Shown here: piece by piece, positions 25,475 through 33,744 of the stretch
Layout: every line of letters begins with the position of its first letter
How positions within the stretch are numbered: position 1 is the stretch's first letter
DNA from: Micromonospora nigra
Lineage (GTDB): Bacteria; Actinomycetota; Actinomycetes; Mycobacteriales; Micromonosporaceae
NCBI RefSeq assembly: GCF_900091585.1
Contig: NZ_FMHT01000003.1
Span: forward strand, 4,703,501-4,767,500
Length of the DNA stretch: 64,000 bases
Reading direction: 5' to 3'
The notes under the pieces: generated by a model
Told to the model about the DNA's origin: nothing
The model's input: only the letters and a program-made list of their open reading frames with translations
The model's database searches: none
Translations under genes and position numbers: made by a program

Positions 25475-27075
25475 CAGCGGTCCTCCTTGTCGAGCAGGCC
25501 GCTGCGGGCCACCAGCAGCCAGGTGGGCAGTGCCGAGATGGCGACGAGCAACGCCGCGTACGGGGCCGCCGCCGCGTACGCGCCCACGGCCGTGCTGGTC
25601 CACAGCTCCGTGGCCAGGGTGTCCGTGCCGGTGGGCCGCAGCAGCAGGGTGGCGGGCAGTTCCTTCATGCCGGTCAGGAAGACCAGGGCCGCGCCCGCGC
25701 CGATTCCGGGCAGGGTCAGCGGCAGGGTGACCGTCCGCAGCACGGTCAACGGTCCCCGGCCCAGCGACCGGGCGACCTCCTCCAGGCCGGGCGGGGACTG
25801 GGCCGCGGCACCCGCCACCGCGCCGACGGCGAGGGGCAGGAAGAGCGTGGCGTAGGCCAGGGCCAGCAGCCACCGGGTCTGGTACAGCGGATACGCGACG
25901 GTGATCCCGAAGAAGATCAGGGACAGCCCGATCACCACGCCGGGCAGAGCGTGGGCCAGGTACGCCAGCCGGTCCAGCGCGGTGGCCAGCGGCCCGGCGG
26001 CGCGGGCGGTCAGCAGCCCCAGTGGCAACGCCAGAAGCATGGTCAACGCGGCGCCGGCCAGCGAGATGGTCAGCGAGTTGCCGGCGGCGGTGAGCACCTC
26101 GGGCAGCGCCCCGGGACGGGACACCCCGGTCGCGAGCCGCCGGGCCAGGCTGAGCGCGGGCACGCCGAGCGCGAGCGCGGCCACGCCGGCCAGCGCCGCC
26201 ACGGCGGGCCAGCGGGCCACGCCGAGCCGCAGCCGCAGGGCAGGTCGACGGGCGCCGCCGAGGCGGGCGTACCGGGCCCCCCGACGGCGGGTGGCGGTCT
26301 CGCCGGTCAGCAGCAGCACGGTCAGCGCCACCAGCACACAGGACAGCACCAGTGCCCCGGTGCGGTCGAAGCCCAGGTCGAAGGCGACGAAGATGGCCCG
26401 GGTGAAGGTGTCGGCGCGCAGGATCGACACGGCACCGAAGTCGGAGAGCACGTAGAGCGCGACCAGCAGCGCGCCGGCTGCGGTGGCCGGGCGGATCTGC
26501 CGCAGGGTCACGGCGGTGAAGGTCTGCCACCCGGTGCGCCCCAGCGACCGCGAGACCTCCTCCTGGGCCGGGTCCGCGCCGCGCAGCGCCGCCGCGACGG
26601 GCAGCAGCACGTACGGGTACGAGCAGAGGGTCAGCACCAGGGCCGCCGGCCAGAAACCCTCCAGCCTGGGCGCGGCGGACACCCAGGCGAACGCGGCGAT
26701 GTAGGTGGGCACGGCCAGCGGCAGCGCGGCGAGTACGGCGAAGGTGCGTCGGCCGGGCAGGTCGGTGCGGGTGACCAGGAACCCGGTGCCGACGCCGAGC
26801 AGCACACAGGCGGTGGTGACCACGGTGGCCAGGCCGAGGCTGCGCACGGCGAGCAGGCCGACGCGGGCGGTCCACAGTTCCGCGACGATCCGGTCGGTGC
26901 CGGCCTCGGCGGTGCGTACCGCGAGATAGGCCAGGGGGATCAGGGCCACGGCCACCGCGGCGGTCGAGGCGGCGAGCAGCGCGGGCCTCGGCGCCAGCCG
27001 TCGGGCCCGCCCGCGTACGCCGGACAGGGCCGACCCGGGACGGGACGGCCCTGCGGTGGTCGTGGGAGCGGTCAG
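25474..27075 (-). CDS. iron(III) ABC transporter permease (fused FbpB type), apparent CTG start
   Basis: A 533-residue inner-membrane permease with two binding-protein-dependent transport domains in one chain, about 12 membrane segments. Each half has an EAA-like loop (EEVSRSLGRTGWQTF and EEVARSLGRGPLTVL) that docks on the ATPase. Between the upstream stop and the middle of the first membrane segment there is no in-frame ATG, GTG or TTG. CTG at 27075 lies in a CTGA overlap with the stop of the binding protein, the same geometry as ATGA/GTGA junctions, and is taken as the start. The nearest GTG would cut into membrane segment 1. Confidence 0.88.
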   Translation of the reverse strand: MTAPTTTAGPSRPGSALSGVRGRARRLAPRPALLAASTAAVAVALIPLAYLAVRTAEAGTDRIVAELWTARVGLLAVRSLGLATVVTTACVLLGVGTGFLVTRTDLPGRRTFAVLAALPLAVPTYIAAFAWVSAAPRLEGFWPAALVLTLCSYPYVLLPVAAALRGADPAQEEVSRSLGRTGWQTFTAVTLRQIRPATAAGALLVALYVLSDFGAVSILRADTFTRAIFVAFDLGFDRTGALVLSCVLVALTVLLLTGETATRRRGARYARLGGARRPALRLRLGVARWPAVAALAGVAALALGVPALSLARRLATGVSRPGALPEVLTAAGNSLTISLAGAALTMLLALPLGLLTARAAGPLATALDRLAYLAHALPGVVIGLSLIFFGITVAYPLYQTRWLLALAYATLFLPLAVGAVAGAAAQSPPGLEEVARSLGRGPLTVLRTVTLPLTLPGIGAGAALVFLTGMKELPATLLLRPTGTDTLATELWTSTAVGAYAAAAPYAALLVAISALPTWLLVARSGLLDKEDR

Positions 27076-28127
27076 GGCACCAGCCCCGAGTTCTTGATCA
27101 TCGTGACGGTGGCGTCCAGCGTGTCCAGGTCGTTCAGGTCGATCGCCGGCACCTTCAGGTCGGCCAGCGGCGGCACGTACGCCGGGCCGGTGACGCCGGC
27201 CACGACCGGGTACTCGAACGTCTGCTCGGCGAAGTACTTCTGGGCCTCGGCACCGAGCAGGAAGTCGACGAACTTCTGCGCGTCGCCGTCGCCGGCGGAG
27301 CCCGTGAGCACGCCCACGCCCGCGACGTTCACCAGCGCGCCGGTGTCGCCGCCGGGGAAGAAGTGCAGCTTCGCCTTCATCTCCTGCGGGGTGGTGCCCT
27401 GCTCCTGGGCGATCTCGCCGAGGTAGTAGTGGTTGACCAGGCCCACCGGGACCGCGCCGCTGTTCACGTCCTCGACGATCTTGATGTTGTTCTCCCGGAT
27501 CTGCGGGTCGTTGGCCTTCAGCCCGGCCAGGAACTGCTCGGCCTTCGCGTCGCCGTGCTGCACCCGGATCGCGGTGACGAACGCCTGGAACGAGGCGTTG
27601 GTCGGAGCGACTGCGACCTTGCCCTTCCAGGCCGGGCCGGTCAGGTCGAACACCGACGCGGGCAACTGGTCGGCCGGCACCAGGTCGGCGTGGTAGGTCA
27701 GCACCCGGGCGCGGGCGCTGACGCCCACCCACTGACCGTTGCCGGCCCGGTAGGTCTGCGGCACCTTCGCGAGGGTCGCCTCGGGCAGGGCGGCGAACAT
27801 GTCCCGCTTGGCCACGGTGCCCAGCGCGCCCGCGTCCTGGGCGAGGAACACGTCGGCGGGGGACCGGTCGCCCTCCTCGACCAGCTGCGCGGCGAGCTGC
27901 GAGGTGCTGGCGTACCGGGGCCGGACGGTGATGCCGGTCTGCTCGGTGAACTTCTCCAGCAGTGGCTTGATCAGCTGCTCGTTGCGCCCACTGTAGACGG
28001 TGATCTGCTGGTCGTCGGGCTTGCCGGGGTCCGCGGCGCCGTCCTCGTCGGAGCCGCAGGCGACCAGCCCGAACGAGAGCAGGCTTGCGGCGAGCACAGC
28101 GGCGGCGCTGCGGCGGGTGACAGACAC
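27072..28127 (-). CDS. iron(III) ABC transporter substrate-binding lipoprotein
   Basis: A 351-residue ferric-binding protein of the FbpA/FutA group. The signal peptide ends in the lipobox LVAC (Cys24), so it should be lipid-anchored outside the membrane. The mature part begins with ITVYSGRNEQLIKPLLEKF, typical of Fe(III)-binding proteins, and contains the tandem tyrosines of NHYYLGE that bind iron in FbpA. GTG at 28127 follows GGAGGAGAGG. The gene heads the operon; an IdeR operator lies 39 bp upstream of the start. Confidence 0.93.
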   Translation of the reverse strand: MSVTRRSAAAVLAASLLSFGLVACGSDEDGAADPGKPDDQQITVYSGRNEQLIKPLLEKFTEQTGITVRPRYASTSQLAAQLVEEGDRSPADVFLAQDAGALGTVAKRDMFAALPEATLAKVPQTYRAGNGQWVGVSARARVLTYHADLVPADQLPASVFDLTGPAWKGKVAVAPTNASFQAFVTAIRVQHGDAKAEQFLAGLKANDPQIRENNIKIVEDVNSGAVPVGLVNHYYLGEIAQEQGTTPQEMKAKLHFFPGGDTGALVNVAGVGVLTGSAGDGDAQKFVDFLLGAEAQKYFAEQTFEYPVVAGVTGPAYVPPLADLKVPAIDLNDLDTLDATVTMIKNSGLVP

Positions 28128-28165
28128 GGTGACCTCTCCTCCACGGTCGGACGACCGAGCCGAAG

Positions 28166-28184
28166 TTAGCACAGGCTAACCTCA
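28166..28184 (-). promoter_or_regulatory. IdeR/DtxR iron box upstream of the iron transporter operon
   Basis: TTAGCACAGGCTAACCTCA matches 15 of 19 positions of the iron-box consensus TTAGGTTAGGCTAACCTAA. It lies 39-57 bp upstream of the binding-protein start, where it would overlap the promoter. Confidence 0.82.
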
Positions 28185-28301
28185 CCGCTAACGCGAGCCG
28201 GGCACAGGTCACAGCTCCCGGCCCCGCCCGTGCGGGGGTCGCGCCGGGGGGATCCGGTGTGCCGGCGGCGCCGGTCGTCGCCGAGCCGGCAGGATGGTGC
28301 C

Positions 28302-28883
28302 ATGACGCTGTCGCTGCCCATCGAGCCCGCGGCCAACGACCTGCTGCACCGCGATCCGCTCGCCCTGCTGCTCGGGATGACCCTCGACCAGCAGGTGCCG
28401 ATGGAGAAGGCGTTCTCCTCGCCGTACGTGCTGACCCGGCGGCTCGGTCACGACCTCGACGCCCGGGAGTTGGCCGCGTACGACCCGCAAGCCCTGGTCG
28501 AGATCTTCGCCCGCCCACCCGCCCTGCACCGGTTCCCGAAGGCCATGGCGGCCCGGGTGCAGGAGGTGTGCCGGGTGCTGGTGGAGCGCTACGACGGCGA
28601 CGCGGCGCGGCTGTGGTCCGACGCGGCCGACGGTCGGGAGTTGCTGGCCCGCATCGGGGCGTTGCCCGGATTCGGCAGGCAGAAGGCGCAGATCCTGCTG
28701 GCGCTGCTCGGCAAGCGTTTCGACGTACGGCCCGACGGTTGGCGCGAGGCGGCCGGCGGCTACGGCGAGCCGGACGCGTACCGCTCCGTCGCCGATGTCA
28801 CCGATAACGAGTCGCTGCGTCTCGTGCGGGAGTACAAACAGCAGGTGAAGGCGGCCGCGAGGGCGAACGCCGCCACGGACTGA
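28302..28883 (+). CDS. HhH-GPD-type base-excision repair protein
   Basis: A 193-residue protein of the short actinobacterial HhH-GPD DNA-glycosylase-like family. It contains LALLLGMTLDQQVPMEKAF near the N-terminus and the helix-hairpin-helix region ARIGALPGFGRQKAQILLALL followed by KRFDVRPDGW. The damaged base it acts on is unknown. ATG at 28302 follows AGGA by 7 nt; an upstream frame extension lacks a site. It is divergent from the iron operon, sharing the 174-bp spacer with the IdeR box, so iron control of this gene is possible but unproven. Confidence 0.88.
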   Translation: MTLSLPIEPAANDLLHRDPLALLLGMTLDQQVPMEKAFSSPYVLTRRLGHDLDARELAAYDPQALVEIFARPPALHRFPKAMAARVQEVCRVLVERYDGDAARLWSDAADGRELLARIGALPGFGRQKAQILLALLGKRFDVRPDGWREAAGGYGEPDAYRSVADVTDNESLRLVREYKQQVKAAARANAATD

Positions 28884-28916
28884 CGCTCCCGCTCCCAGGG
28901 GCGGTACGGGGGTGTG

Positions 28917-30146
28917 ATGGCGGGCGAACGCGGCGCGGCGTTGCTGCGGCCGGCGGGCAGCCACCCCCGGGCCACCTTCCTGGAGCTGTTCTTCGACCTG
29001 GTGTTCGTCTTCGCGCTGACCCGGGTCTCCCAGCGGCTCATCGACGACATCGCCGGAGGGCCCTTCCTCCTCGGCGTCGTGCACACCCTGATGCTGCTCC
29101 TCGCGCTGTGGCTGGTCTGGTCGATCACCACCTGGGTGACCAGCCGGTACGAGCCGGATCGCCTGGTCATCCAGGGTGTCGTGGTCGGCACCATGTTCGG
29201 TGCCCTGGTGATGGCGGTGGCTCTGCCCAGGGCGTTCGAGGAACGGTCGGTGTGGTTCGCCGGTGCGTACCTGACCGTGATGATCGGCCGTCCGCTGGTC
29301 GTCGCGGCGGCCCTGGGCGGTCATCCGCGCCGGGAGGTGCCGCTGCGCCTCGCGGCCTGGGCGTCGGCCGGCGGGGTGCCCTGGCTGGTGGGCGCGTTCG
29401 GCCCCGAGGAGTTGCGCCTGCCGTTGTGGGTGGTGGCGCTGGCGGTCGACTCGACCGGGGCGCTGCTCGGCTGGCCGCTGCCCCGGTGGGGGCCGGCCCG
29501 CACGTCGGGCTGGCGGATCGCGGGGGAGCACCTCGCCGAGCGGTACCAGCAGATCTTCCTCATCTCGCTCGGCGAGACGATCCTGGTCATCGGCCTGACC
29601 TTCAGCGGCAGGGCGTTCTCGGGGCCGCACGCCGGGGCGTTCGCCGTGGCGTTCGTGACCACGGCCCTGCTGTGGCGGATCTACTTCCACCGGGCCGGTC
29701 ACCTGCTCGCCGAGGCGTTGCGGCTGGCCCGCTCGCCGGGCCACCTGGGCGCCTCGGCCGGGCGCACCCACCTGTTCATCATCCTCGGGGTGCTGAGCAC
29801 CGGCGTGGGCTACGAGTTGGTGATCGTCCACCCGTTCGGTCGGATCGACGCGACCTGGCTGGTCTTCATCGTCGGCGGGCCCGCCATCTTCCTGCTCGCG
29901 CGGGCCCGGTTCGAGTACGAGATCTTCAACCGGGTCTCGGTGTCCCGGGTGGTCGCGGTGCTGGTGCTCGCGCTGGTCGGCCCGGTGCTGGCGCTGGGCA
30001 CGCCGATGCTCGCCCTGACGGTGGTCGCGGTGGTGCTGACCGGGGTGGCGGTGACGGACGCGGTGCGCAGCCGGGGCCGGCCACCCGAGCGGGCCGCCTC
30101 GCCGCTGGGGCGTACCGACAGCCCTCGCGGCAGGTTCAGCCCCTGA
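28917..30146 (+). CDS. low-temperature-requirement protein A (LtrA) family membrane protein
   Basis: A 409-residue polytopic membrane protein of the LtrA family, named from Listeria; the molecular role is unknown. It has the N-terminal signature HPRATFLELFFDLVFVFAL, about 12 predicted membrane segments and the conserved internal HLAERYQQIFLISLGETIL. The ATG at 28917 directly follows a GTG at 28914 that could also be used. It starts 33 bp after the HhH-GPD gene on the same strand. Confidence 0.9.
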   Translation: MAGERGAALLRPAGSHPRATFLELFFDLVFVFALTRVSQRLIDDIAGGPFLLGVVHTLMLLLALWLVWSITTWVTSRYEPDRLVIQGVVVGTMFGALVMAVALPRAFEERSVWFAGAYLTVMIGRPLVVAAALGGHPRREVPLRLAAWASAGGVPWLVGAFGPEELRLPLWVVALAVDSTGALLGWPLPRWGPARTSGWRIAGEHLAERYQQIFLISLGETILVIGLTFSGRAFSGPHAGAFAVAFVTTALLWRIYFHRAGHLLAEALRLARSPGHLGASAGRTHLFIILGVLSTGVGYELVIVHPFGRIDATWLVFIVGGPAIFLLARARFEYEIFNRVSVSRVVAVLVLALVGPVLALGTPMLALTVVAVVLTGVAVTDAVRSRGRPPERAASPLGRTDSPRGRFSP

Positions 30147-30318
30147 GTGCCGGTCAGACGGCGGGGGAGTGGGCCAGGCGTCGGCGGCGGCGCGTACCCG
30201 CTCGTAGGTCTCCAGCGGCAGCCGGACCGAGCGGCTGACCGTCGGGGTGCCGCTGTCGGGGGCCGGGTGGCGGCACCGCCGGGGTTCTCGCATCGCTGCG
30301 TCGAATCTCGTCGCTCAC
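30147..30318 (-). pseudogene. possible frameshifted and truncated small gene (RHH-like fragment)
   Basis: The spacer between the LtrA and DUF3099 genes has protein-like sequence split over two minus-strand frames. From GTG 30318 one frame reads MSDEIRRSDARTPAVPPPGP; another then reads SRSVRLPLETYERVRAAADA, which resembles the first strand and helix of CopG/RHH DNA-binding proteins. A single frameshift near 30260 would join them. The sequence then runs into the LtrA 3' end with no further match. A decayed antitoxin-like gene is the simplest reading, but the case rests on about 45 residues. Confidence 0.3.
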
Positions 30319-30361
30319 CCGGTGCGGGTGACAGGATGGGAACAACCCCGAGGAGGTCCGC

Positions 30362-30718
30362 GTGAAGCGTCAGGCGTACCAGCCGATCCTCATCACCGAC
30401 GCCGCACGCAGCCAGGACGACCAGCTCACCAGTCGCCAGCGGCGGTACGTGGTGATGATGGGCGTCCGGGTCGCCTGCGTGATCGTCGGCGCGATCCTGG
30501 TCGGCGTCAAGGCCCCGCTGCTCTGGCTGTGGCTGCCGCTGGTCGGCCTGGGCATGATCCTCATTCCCTGGCTGGCGGTGCTGCTGGCCAACGACCGGCC
30601 GCCCAAGGAACAGCACCGCATGGCCGGCAAGATCGCTTCCCGGCGGCGCGACGAGGCCCCGCCGATGAGCCTGACCGCCGAGGAGCGCCCGCACCGCGTC
30701 ATCGACGCCGAGCCCTGA
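30362..30718 (+). CDS. DUF3099 small membrane protein
   Basis: A 118-residue actinobacterial protein of unknown function. It has the DUF3099 N-terminus (PILITDAARSQDDQLTSRQRRY) and two membrane segments (about residues 36-55 and 57-78), then a charged C-terminal tail. GTG at 30362 is preceded by GAGGAGG. M. tuberculosis carries a DUF3099 gene next to sigB, so this belongs to the conserved neighbourhood. Confidence 0.85.
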   Translation: MKRQAYQPILITDAARSQDDQLTSRQRRYVVMMGVRVACVIVGAILVGVKAPLLWLWLPLVGLGMILIPWLAVLLANDRPPKEQHRMAGKIASRRRDEAPPMSLTAEERPHRVIDAEP

Positions 30719-30748
30719 CCGTCCCACCGCCGGGCCCTGACCGTTCCG

Positions 30749-31648
30749 TCAACCCGTCGGCCGGGCCCCCAACTGGGAGACCGCCGAGGCGCCCAGGTCG
30801 CCGGCACGGGCCAGCACGACCTCGGGCCGCGCGCCAGCCAGCCAGGCCGCGAGCAGCCCGGCGGCGAACGCGTCGCCCGCCCCGGTCACGTCGACCACCG
30901 CCACCCGCCGGGCCGGCGCGTCGACGACCCGGCCGTCCCGCTGCACCCACACCGCGCCCGCCGCCCCCCGCTTCACCACGACCCGTCGCGCAGTGGCCGT
31001 CAGGGCCCGCCCCTGCGCCGCCGGGTCCAGCCCGCCGGCCAGGACCGTCGCCTCGTCCGCGTTCACCAGCAGCAGGTCGACGTCGCGTACCCAGGTCAGG
31101 AAGGCCGCCGAGCCCGCCCGCCGCAGCGGCGCCGTGGAGGCCGCGTCCACGCTGGTGGTGAGCCCGCGTCCGCGTGCCACGGCCAGCGCGTGCAGCCCGG
31201 CCGGTCGCGACGCGGCGTCCAGCAGGGTGTACGCGGACAGGTGCAGATGCCCCGCCTCGGGCGCGGCGGCGAACGCCGCGTCGACGTGCGCGTCGGTCAA
31301 CCGCAGGTTCGCGCCCCGTTCGGTGATCATGGTCCGTTCCCGGTCGGTGGCCAGCACGATGACCGTGCCGGTCGACTGACCGGGGAGCCGGGCCACCGCG
31401 CAGTCCACCCCGGCGCGGGTCAGCTCGGCCACCCGGTCACGGCCGGCGTCGTCGGCGCCCACCGCCCCGACCAGCGTCACCGGCACCCCCTGGGCGGCCA
31501 GCCAGGCGGCGGTGTTGGCCGCCTGGCCGCCGCCGGTGAACCGGATCCGCGCCGGGGTGTCCGAGCCGACCGCCGGCGGCCCCGCCAGCACGGCCACCAC
31601 ATCGGTGATCACGTCGCCGACGACGAGGACGCGACCCGGCCCGGTCAT
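30749..31648 (-). CDS. psuK: PfkB-family carbohydrate kinase, probable pseudouridine kinase
   Basis: A 299-residue ribokinase-fold kinase with the PfkB motifs [16 protein letters not shown] (N-terminal) and [20 protein letters not shown] (catalytic Asp and anion hole). Its ATG overlaps the stop of psuG by 4 nt (ATGA). In the pseudouridine salvage pathway PsuK phosphorylates pseudouridine and PsuG splits the product into uracil and ribose 5-phosphate. The assignment as PsuK rather than another PfkB kinase rests on this coupling. Confidence 0.88.
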   Translation of the reverse strand: MTGPGRVLVVGDVITDVVAVLAGPPAVGSDTPARIRFTGGGQAANTAAWLAAQGVPVTLVGAVGADDAGRDRVAELTRAGVDCAVARLPGQSTGTVIVLATDRERTMITERGANLRLTDAHVDAAFAAAPEAGHLHLSAYTLLDAASRPAGLHALAVARGRGLTTSVDAASTAPLRRAGSAAFLTWVRDVDLLLVNADEATVLAGGLDPAAQGRALTATARRVVVKRGAAGAVWVQRDGRVVDAPARRVAVVDVTGAGDAFAAGLLAAWLAGARPEVVLARAGDLGASAVSQLGARPTG

Positions 31649-32577
31649 GCCGAGGCGGCGCGGCGGGTGGCCGCCGCCACCGCGATCCGGGCGGCCAGGT
31701 CGGCGTTGCGCAGGATGATCCGCACGTTGACCGCGAGGCTCGCGCCCTCGGTCGTCGAGTGGAAGTGCGCCAGCAGGTACGGGGTCACCGCCTTGCCGGT
31801 CACCCCGTCGCGCTCCAGCAGGGCCAGCCCGTCGGCCAGCGTACGGTCGTGCAGGTCCCGGTCCAGTTGCTCGTCGACGGGCAGCGGGTTGGCCACGATC
31901 AGCCCGCCGGGGTGCACGCCGTGCTGCTCGCGGGCGGTCAGCACGTCGGCGGCCTGCTCGGGGGAGTCGACCTGCCAGTCCAGGTCGAAGCCGCCGTCGG
32001 TGACGAAGAAGCCGGGGAACCGGCGGGTGCGGTAGCCCACCACCTGAACGCCCAGGGTCTCCAGGCGCTCCAGGGTCGCGCCCACGTCGAGGATCGACTT
32101 GACCCCGGCGCACACCACCGCGATCGGCGTCCGGGCCAGGGTGACCAGGTCGGCCGACTCGTCGAAGCTCTGCGCGGCCTCCCGGTGCACGCCACCCAGA
32201 CCGCCGGTGGCGAACACCGTGATCCCGGCCGCGGCGGCCACCGCGCTGGTGGCGGCGACCGTGGTGGCGCCGTCCGCGCCGGTCGCCGCCGCCACCGCGA
32301 GGTCGCGGACGGAGAGTTTCGTCACGCCATCGACGGTTGCCAGTCGACTCAGCTGAGCGTCGTCCAGGCCCACCACGAGCCGCCCGCCGACCATGCCGAT
32401 GGTGGCCGGCACGGCACCCGCGTCCCGGACGGCCCGCTCGATCTCCCGGGCCACCCGCAGGTTGTCCGGCCGGGGCAGGCCGTGCGAGACGATGGTGCTC
32501 TCCAGGGCGACGACGGGACGACCGGCGCGCAGCGCCTCGGCGACCTCGGAACCGTAGTGAAGGTGAAAGGTGGTCAC
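31645..32577 (-). CDS. psuG: pseudouridine-5'-phosphate glycosidase PsuG
   Basis: Cleaves the C-C glycosidic bond of pseudouridine 5'-phosphate reversibly. About 310 residues with family motifs [41 protein letters not shown] and [11 protein letters not shown]. Two GTG codons open the frame, at 32586 and 32577. The second is preferred because TACGGT (32590-32585) ends 7 nt upstream as a leaderless-type -10, whereas the first GTG abuts that hexamer. psuK follows with a 4-nt overlap. No nucleoside transporter gene is adjacent. Confidence 0.93.
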   Translation of the reverse strand: MTTFHLHYGSEVAEALRAGRPVVALESTIVSHGLPRPDNLRVAREIERAVRDAGAVPATIGMVGGRLVVGLDDAQLSRLATVDGVTKLSVRDLAVAAATGADGATTVAATSAVAAAAGITVFATGGLGGVHREAAQSFDESADLVTLARTPIAVVCAGVKSILDVGATLERLETLGVQVVGYRTRRFPGFFVTDGGFDLDWQVDSPEQAADVLTAREQHGVHPGGLIVANPLPVDEQLDRDLHDRTLADGLALLERDGVTGKAVTPYLLAHFHSTTEGASLAVNVRIILRNADLAARIAVAAATRRAASA

Positions 32578-32584
32578 GGTGGTC

Positions 32585-32590
32585 ACCGTA
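32585..32590 (-). promoter_or_regulatory. candidate -10 of a leaderless promoter (psuG)
   Basis: On the minus strand TACGGT ends 7 nt before the GTG at 32577. No Shine-Dalgarno is seen. Confidence 0.35.
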
Positions 32591-32664
32591 CGCCCGCCGG
32601 CCCGGCGGCCTCAGGTGGACCGGAACCGGGTGACCTGCCAAACTTGCGGGTTGGAGGTGCAGAC

Positions 32665-32883
32665 GTGAGCGCACAGGTTCTCGAGCGTCCGGAGCTGAAG
32701 GACGCCGACACCGGTCCCGAGATGTTCCACTACGTCCGGAAGGAGAAGATCGCCGAGAGTGCCGTCATGGGCACCTTCGTCGTGGCCCTCTGCGGCGAGA
32801 CCTTCCCGGTCACGAAGACCCCGAAACCGGGCTCGCCGGTCTGCCCGAAGTGCAAGGAGATCTACGACTCCTACAAGCAGTGA
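32665..32883 (+). CDS. DUF3039 small zinc-ribbon-like protein
   Basis: A 72-residue protein. It has the DUF3039 pattern TGPEMFHYVRKEKIAESAVM followed by VALCGETF and VCPKCKEIYD, with a CxxC that probably forms part of a metal site together with the earlier cysteine and histidine. The function is unknown. GTG at 32665 follows GGAGG by 7 nt. A much longer open frame upstream is a shadow of psuG. It is one of the small genes conserved near sigB in actinobacteria. Confidence 0.88.
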   Translation: MSAQVLERPELKDADTGPEMFHYVRKEKIAESAVMGTFVVALCGETFPVTKTPKPGSPVCPKCKEIYDSYKQ

Positions 32884-32911
32884 GCCGGGGCGGCCCGCGC
32901 GGTCGCCTGCG

Positions 32912-32917
32912 TAGCCT
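32912..32917 (+). promoter_or_regulatory. candidate -10 of a leaderless promoter (TRIC-type channel gene)
   Basis: TAGCCT ends 6 nt before the GTG at 32924; the spacer gcggcg carries no Shine-Dalgarno. Confidence 0.4.
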
Positions 32918-32923
32918 GCGGCG

Positions 32924-33535
32924 GTGACCACCTCCACCGCCCTGCTCCTCGCCGACCTCACCGGCGTGGCGGTCTTCGCCGCCTCCGGTGCCTCCGCCGC
33001 GGTGGTCAAGCGGCTGGACCTCTTCGGCGTCGTCTTCGTCGGGTTCGTCGCCGCCCTCGGCGGTGGGATCCTGCGGGACCTGGTGATCGACGAGGTGCCG
33101 CCGTTGGCCTTCGCCGACTGGCGGTACGTGACGACCGCCGCCGTGACCGCCGGCGCGGTGTTCTGGCTGCACCCCCAACTGGCGAGGTTGCGCACCTGCG
33201 TGCTGGTGCTGGACGCCGCCGGCCTCGGCCTGTTCACCGTCACCGGCACCCTCAAGGCCCTCGACGCCCAGGTGCCGGCGGTCGGCGCCTGTCTCGTCGG
33301 CATGCTCACCGCCATCGGTGGTGGCCTCGCCCGGGACCTGCTCACCGCCGAGATCCCCGTGGTGCTGCGCAGCGAGATCTACGCGGTCGCCGCGCTCGTC
33401 GGCGCGGTGCTGGTGACGGTGCTGGAGGCGTTCGGGCACGCCGACGCGACCGGGCTGACGGTGGCGGCGGCCTTCGTGTTCCTGGTCCGGCTGGTGGCAC
33501 TACGCCGCCGCTGGTCCGTGCCCGTGCCGACGTGA
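32924..33535 (+). CDS. trimeric intracellular cation (TRIC)-type channel family membrane protein
   Basis: A 203-residue membrane protein of the bacterial TRIC family (formerly UPF0126), homotrimeric potassium/sodium-permeable channels. It has two internal repeats of three membrane segments plus a seventh. Each repeat has the characteristic kinked-helix motif: GGGILRD at residues 46-52 and GGGLARD at 132-138. GTG at 32924 is probably leaderless. The gene begins 40 bp after DUF3039. Confidence 0.9.
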   Translation: MTTSTALLLADLTGVAVFAASGASAAVVKRLDLFGVVFVGFVAALGGGILRDLVIDEVPPLAFADWRYVTTAAVTAGAVFWLHPQLARLRTCVLVLDAAGLGLFTVTGTLKALDAQVPAVGACLVGMLTAIGGGLARDLLTAEIPVVLRSEIYAVAALVGAVLVTVLEAFGHADATGLTVAAAFVFLVRLVALRRRWSVPVPT

Positions 33536-33618
33536 CCACCCGCTCGACGGATCCCGGTGCGTGGCGCCCGGGGCGGGTGGGGGGCGTGGCGTCGGTGGGG
33601 GCGCAGAGCGGCGCTGGT

Positions 33619-33624
33619 TATGCT
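33619..33624 (+). promoter_or_regulatory. candidate -10 for the helicase gene
   Basis: TATGCT within an otherwise GC-rich spacer, about 120 bp upstream of the helicase start. No clear -35. Confidence 0.3.
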
Positions 33625-33744
33625 GGGGCGGCCTTCGCGGCACCTTCTGCGCGGAGGCGTTTTCATGGGCGGCGCCAACCCGTGGCCCAGCCCCGGCCCG
33701 CAGTGTGCGGTCGACGATTCGTGCGGTCGGAGAGGAGCCAACGC

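Noticed and set aside
33536..33744. Extended helicase N-terminus using the upstream open frame
   Set aside because: The start at 33745 has a good ribosome-binding site, and the upstream translation is Gly/Arg-rich without similarity to helicases.
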